Positions 63,624 to 64,000 of a stretch of 64,000 nucleotides of DNA are shown here, piece by piece (the first letter of the stretch is position 1; every line of letters begins with the position of its first letter). Source of the DNA: JADLGL01 sp050184415 (GTDB lineage: Bacteria > Pseudomonadota > Alphaproteobacteria > Rhizobiales > Kaistiaceae); NCBI GenBank assembly GCA_050184415.1, contig JBFXAJ010000005.1, positions 84,563 through 148,562 of the forward strand, given 5' to 3'. Made by a program: the position numbers and the translations under genes. Under the pieces are notes generated by a model. It was not told the origin of the DNA, did no database searches, and saw only the letters and a list, made by a program, of their open reading frames with translations.

Positions 63624-64000
63624 GGCGCGGTCAGCTTCCACACGATCACCGGCCGCTCGTTCGGGTCGAGCGTGATCTGATGGTTCTTGCCGTAGAGGTC
63701 GAAGCCGATGCCGAGGAGAAGATCCTCGGCATGGACCGACGCCTGGTCCGCGAGGCCGAAATCCCACAGCGGAATCTCGAACCACGTGCTGTGCACGTGG
63801 TGGGGATCGAGATTGACCACGACGAGGACGCCCTCGCGGGCGTCCGGCAGCCGGCGGAAATAGGCGATGACGTTGTCGTTCCAGGCATTGAGGAACGTGA
63901 CGATCCGGAAATCGTGCAGCGCCGGGTTGGCGCGCCGGATGCGGTTGAGCGCCTCGATATGGCTCCGGATGTTGCCCGGCCGGTCATAGTCCCAGACCCG
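63620..64000 (-). CDS. glgE: Maltose-1-phosphate maltosyltransferase GlgE, C-terminal part
   Basis: The frame is open to the right edge; 126 residues of the C-terminus are visible. VVNLDPHHVHSTWFEIPLWD is the conserved beta-sandwich segment of GlgE, followed by DLLLGIGFDLYGKNHQITLD and VIVWKL. Upstream, RVWDYDRPGNIRSHI and LNRIRRANPAL also match the family. GlgE extends alpha-1,4-glucan with maltose 1-phosphate, made by the adjacent TreS-Mak. The catalytic barrel lies outside the window. Confidence 0.9.
   Translation of the reverse strand, partial: RVWDYDRPGNIRSHIEALNRIRRANPALHDFRIVTFLNAWNDNVIAYFRRLPDAREGVLVVVNLDPHHVHSTWFEIPLWDFGLADQASVHAEDLLLGIGFDLYGKNHQITLDPNERPVIVWKLTAP

Overview
The window is high-GC chromosomal DNA of an alphaproteobacterium, most likely of the order Hyphomicrobiales (Rhizobiales). 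The evidence is gene order: DUF4175/hpt/ftsEX/plsC, chaC-DUF2125-prephenate dehydrogenase-hisC-chorismate mutase, metXW, aroB-aroK next to xerD-accA, secA-PpiC-argJ-mutT, comF-grxC-nitrilase-DUF1178, and lysC-ptsP-prfA-prmC-DUF4167. No prophage, transposase, CRISPR array or plasmid gene is visible. Both edges cut genes: a DUF4175 protein on the left and glgE on the right.

Positions 1 to about 42,570 are dense housekeeping DNA with very short or overlapping junctions. They cover cell division (ftsEX), phospholipid acylation (plsC), purine salvage (hpt), aromatic amino acid and methionine synthesis (tyrA, hisC, chorismate mutase, metX, metW, aroB, aroK), arginine and lysine/threonine entry enzymes (argJ, lysC), fatty acid synthesis (accA), protein export and folding (secA, PpiC, clpB), translation termination (prfA, prmC), nitrogen PTS signalling (ptsP), and glutathione-linked functions (ChaC, GGCT, GloB, GrxC). 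Two different nested palindromic intergenic elements lie at about 8.0-8.16 kb and 32.85-32.98 kb.

Positions about 42,570 to 56,600 are more accessory. They hold a small membrane protein/XRE regulator pair, a quinone-reductase-like dehydrogenase running into a frameshifted antisense gene remnant, a DHA2 drug exporter facing its probable TetR repressor across a clear operator, secreted proteins of unknown function, an asparaginase-like protein with an altered catalytic motif, tRNA-Pro(CGG) and tRNA-Gln(TTG), and an alpha/beta hydrolase-TetR operon whose promoter carries a perfect 9-3-9 palindrome.

Positions about 57,100 to the right end carry alpha-glucan/trehalose metabolism: glgB, a trehalose synthase-maltokinase fusion, and the end of glgE, with two GNAT acetyltransferase genes between. 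Together treS-mak, glgE and glgB make the GlgE route from trehalose through maltose 1-phosphate to branched glucan.

No wholly new multi-gene system is evident. The best leads are the GSNT-variant asparaginase, the two TetR circuits, a probable leaderless gene at 4,949, the NYN-domain protein at 16.1 kb, and the decaying locus at 44.6-45.0 kb.
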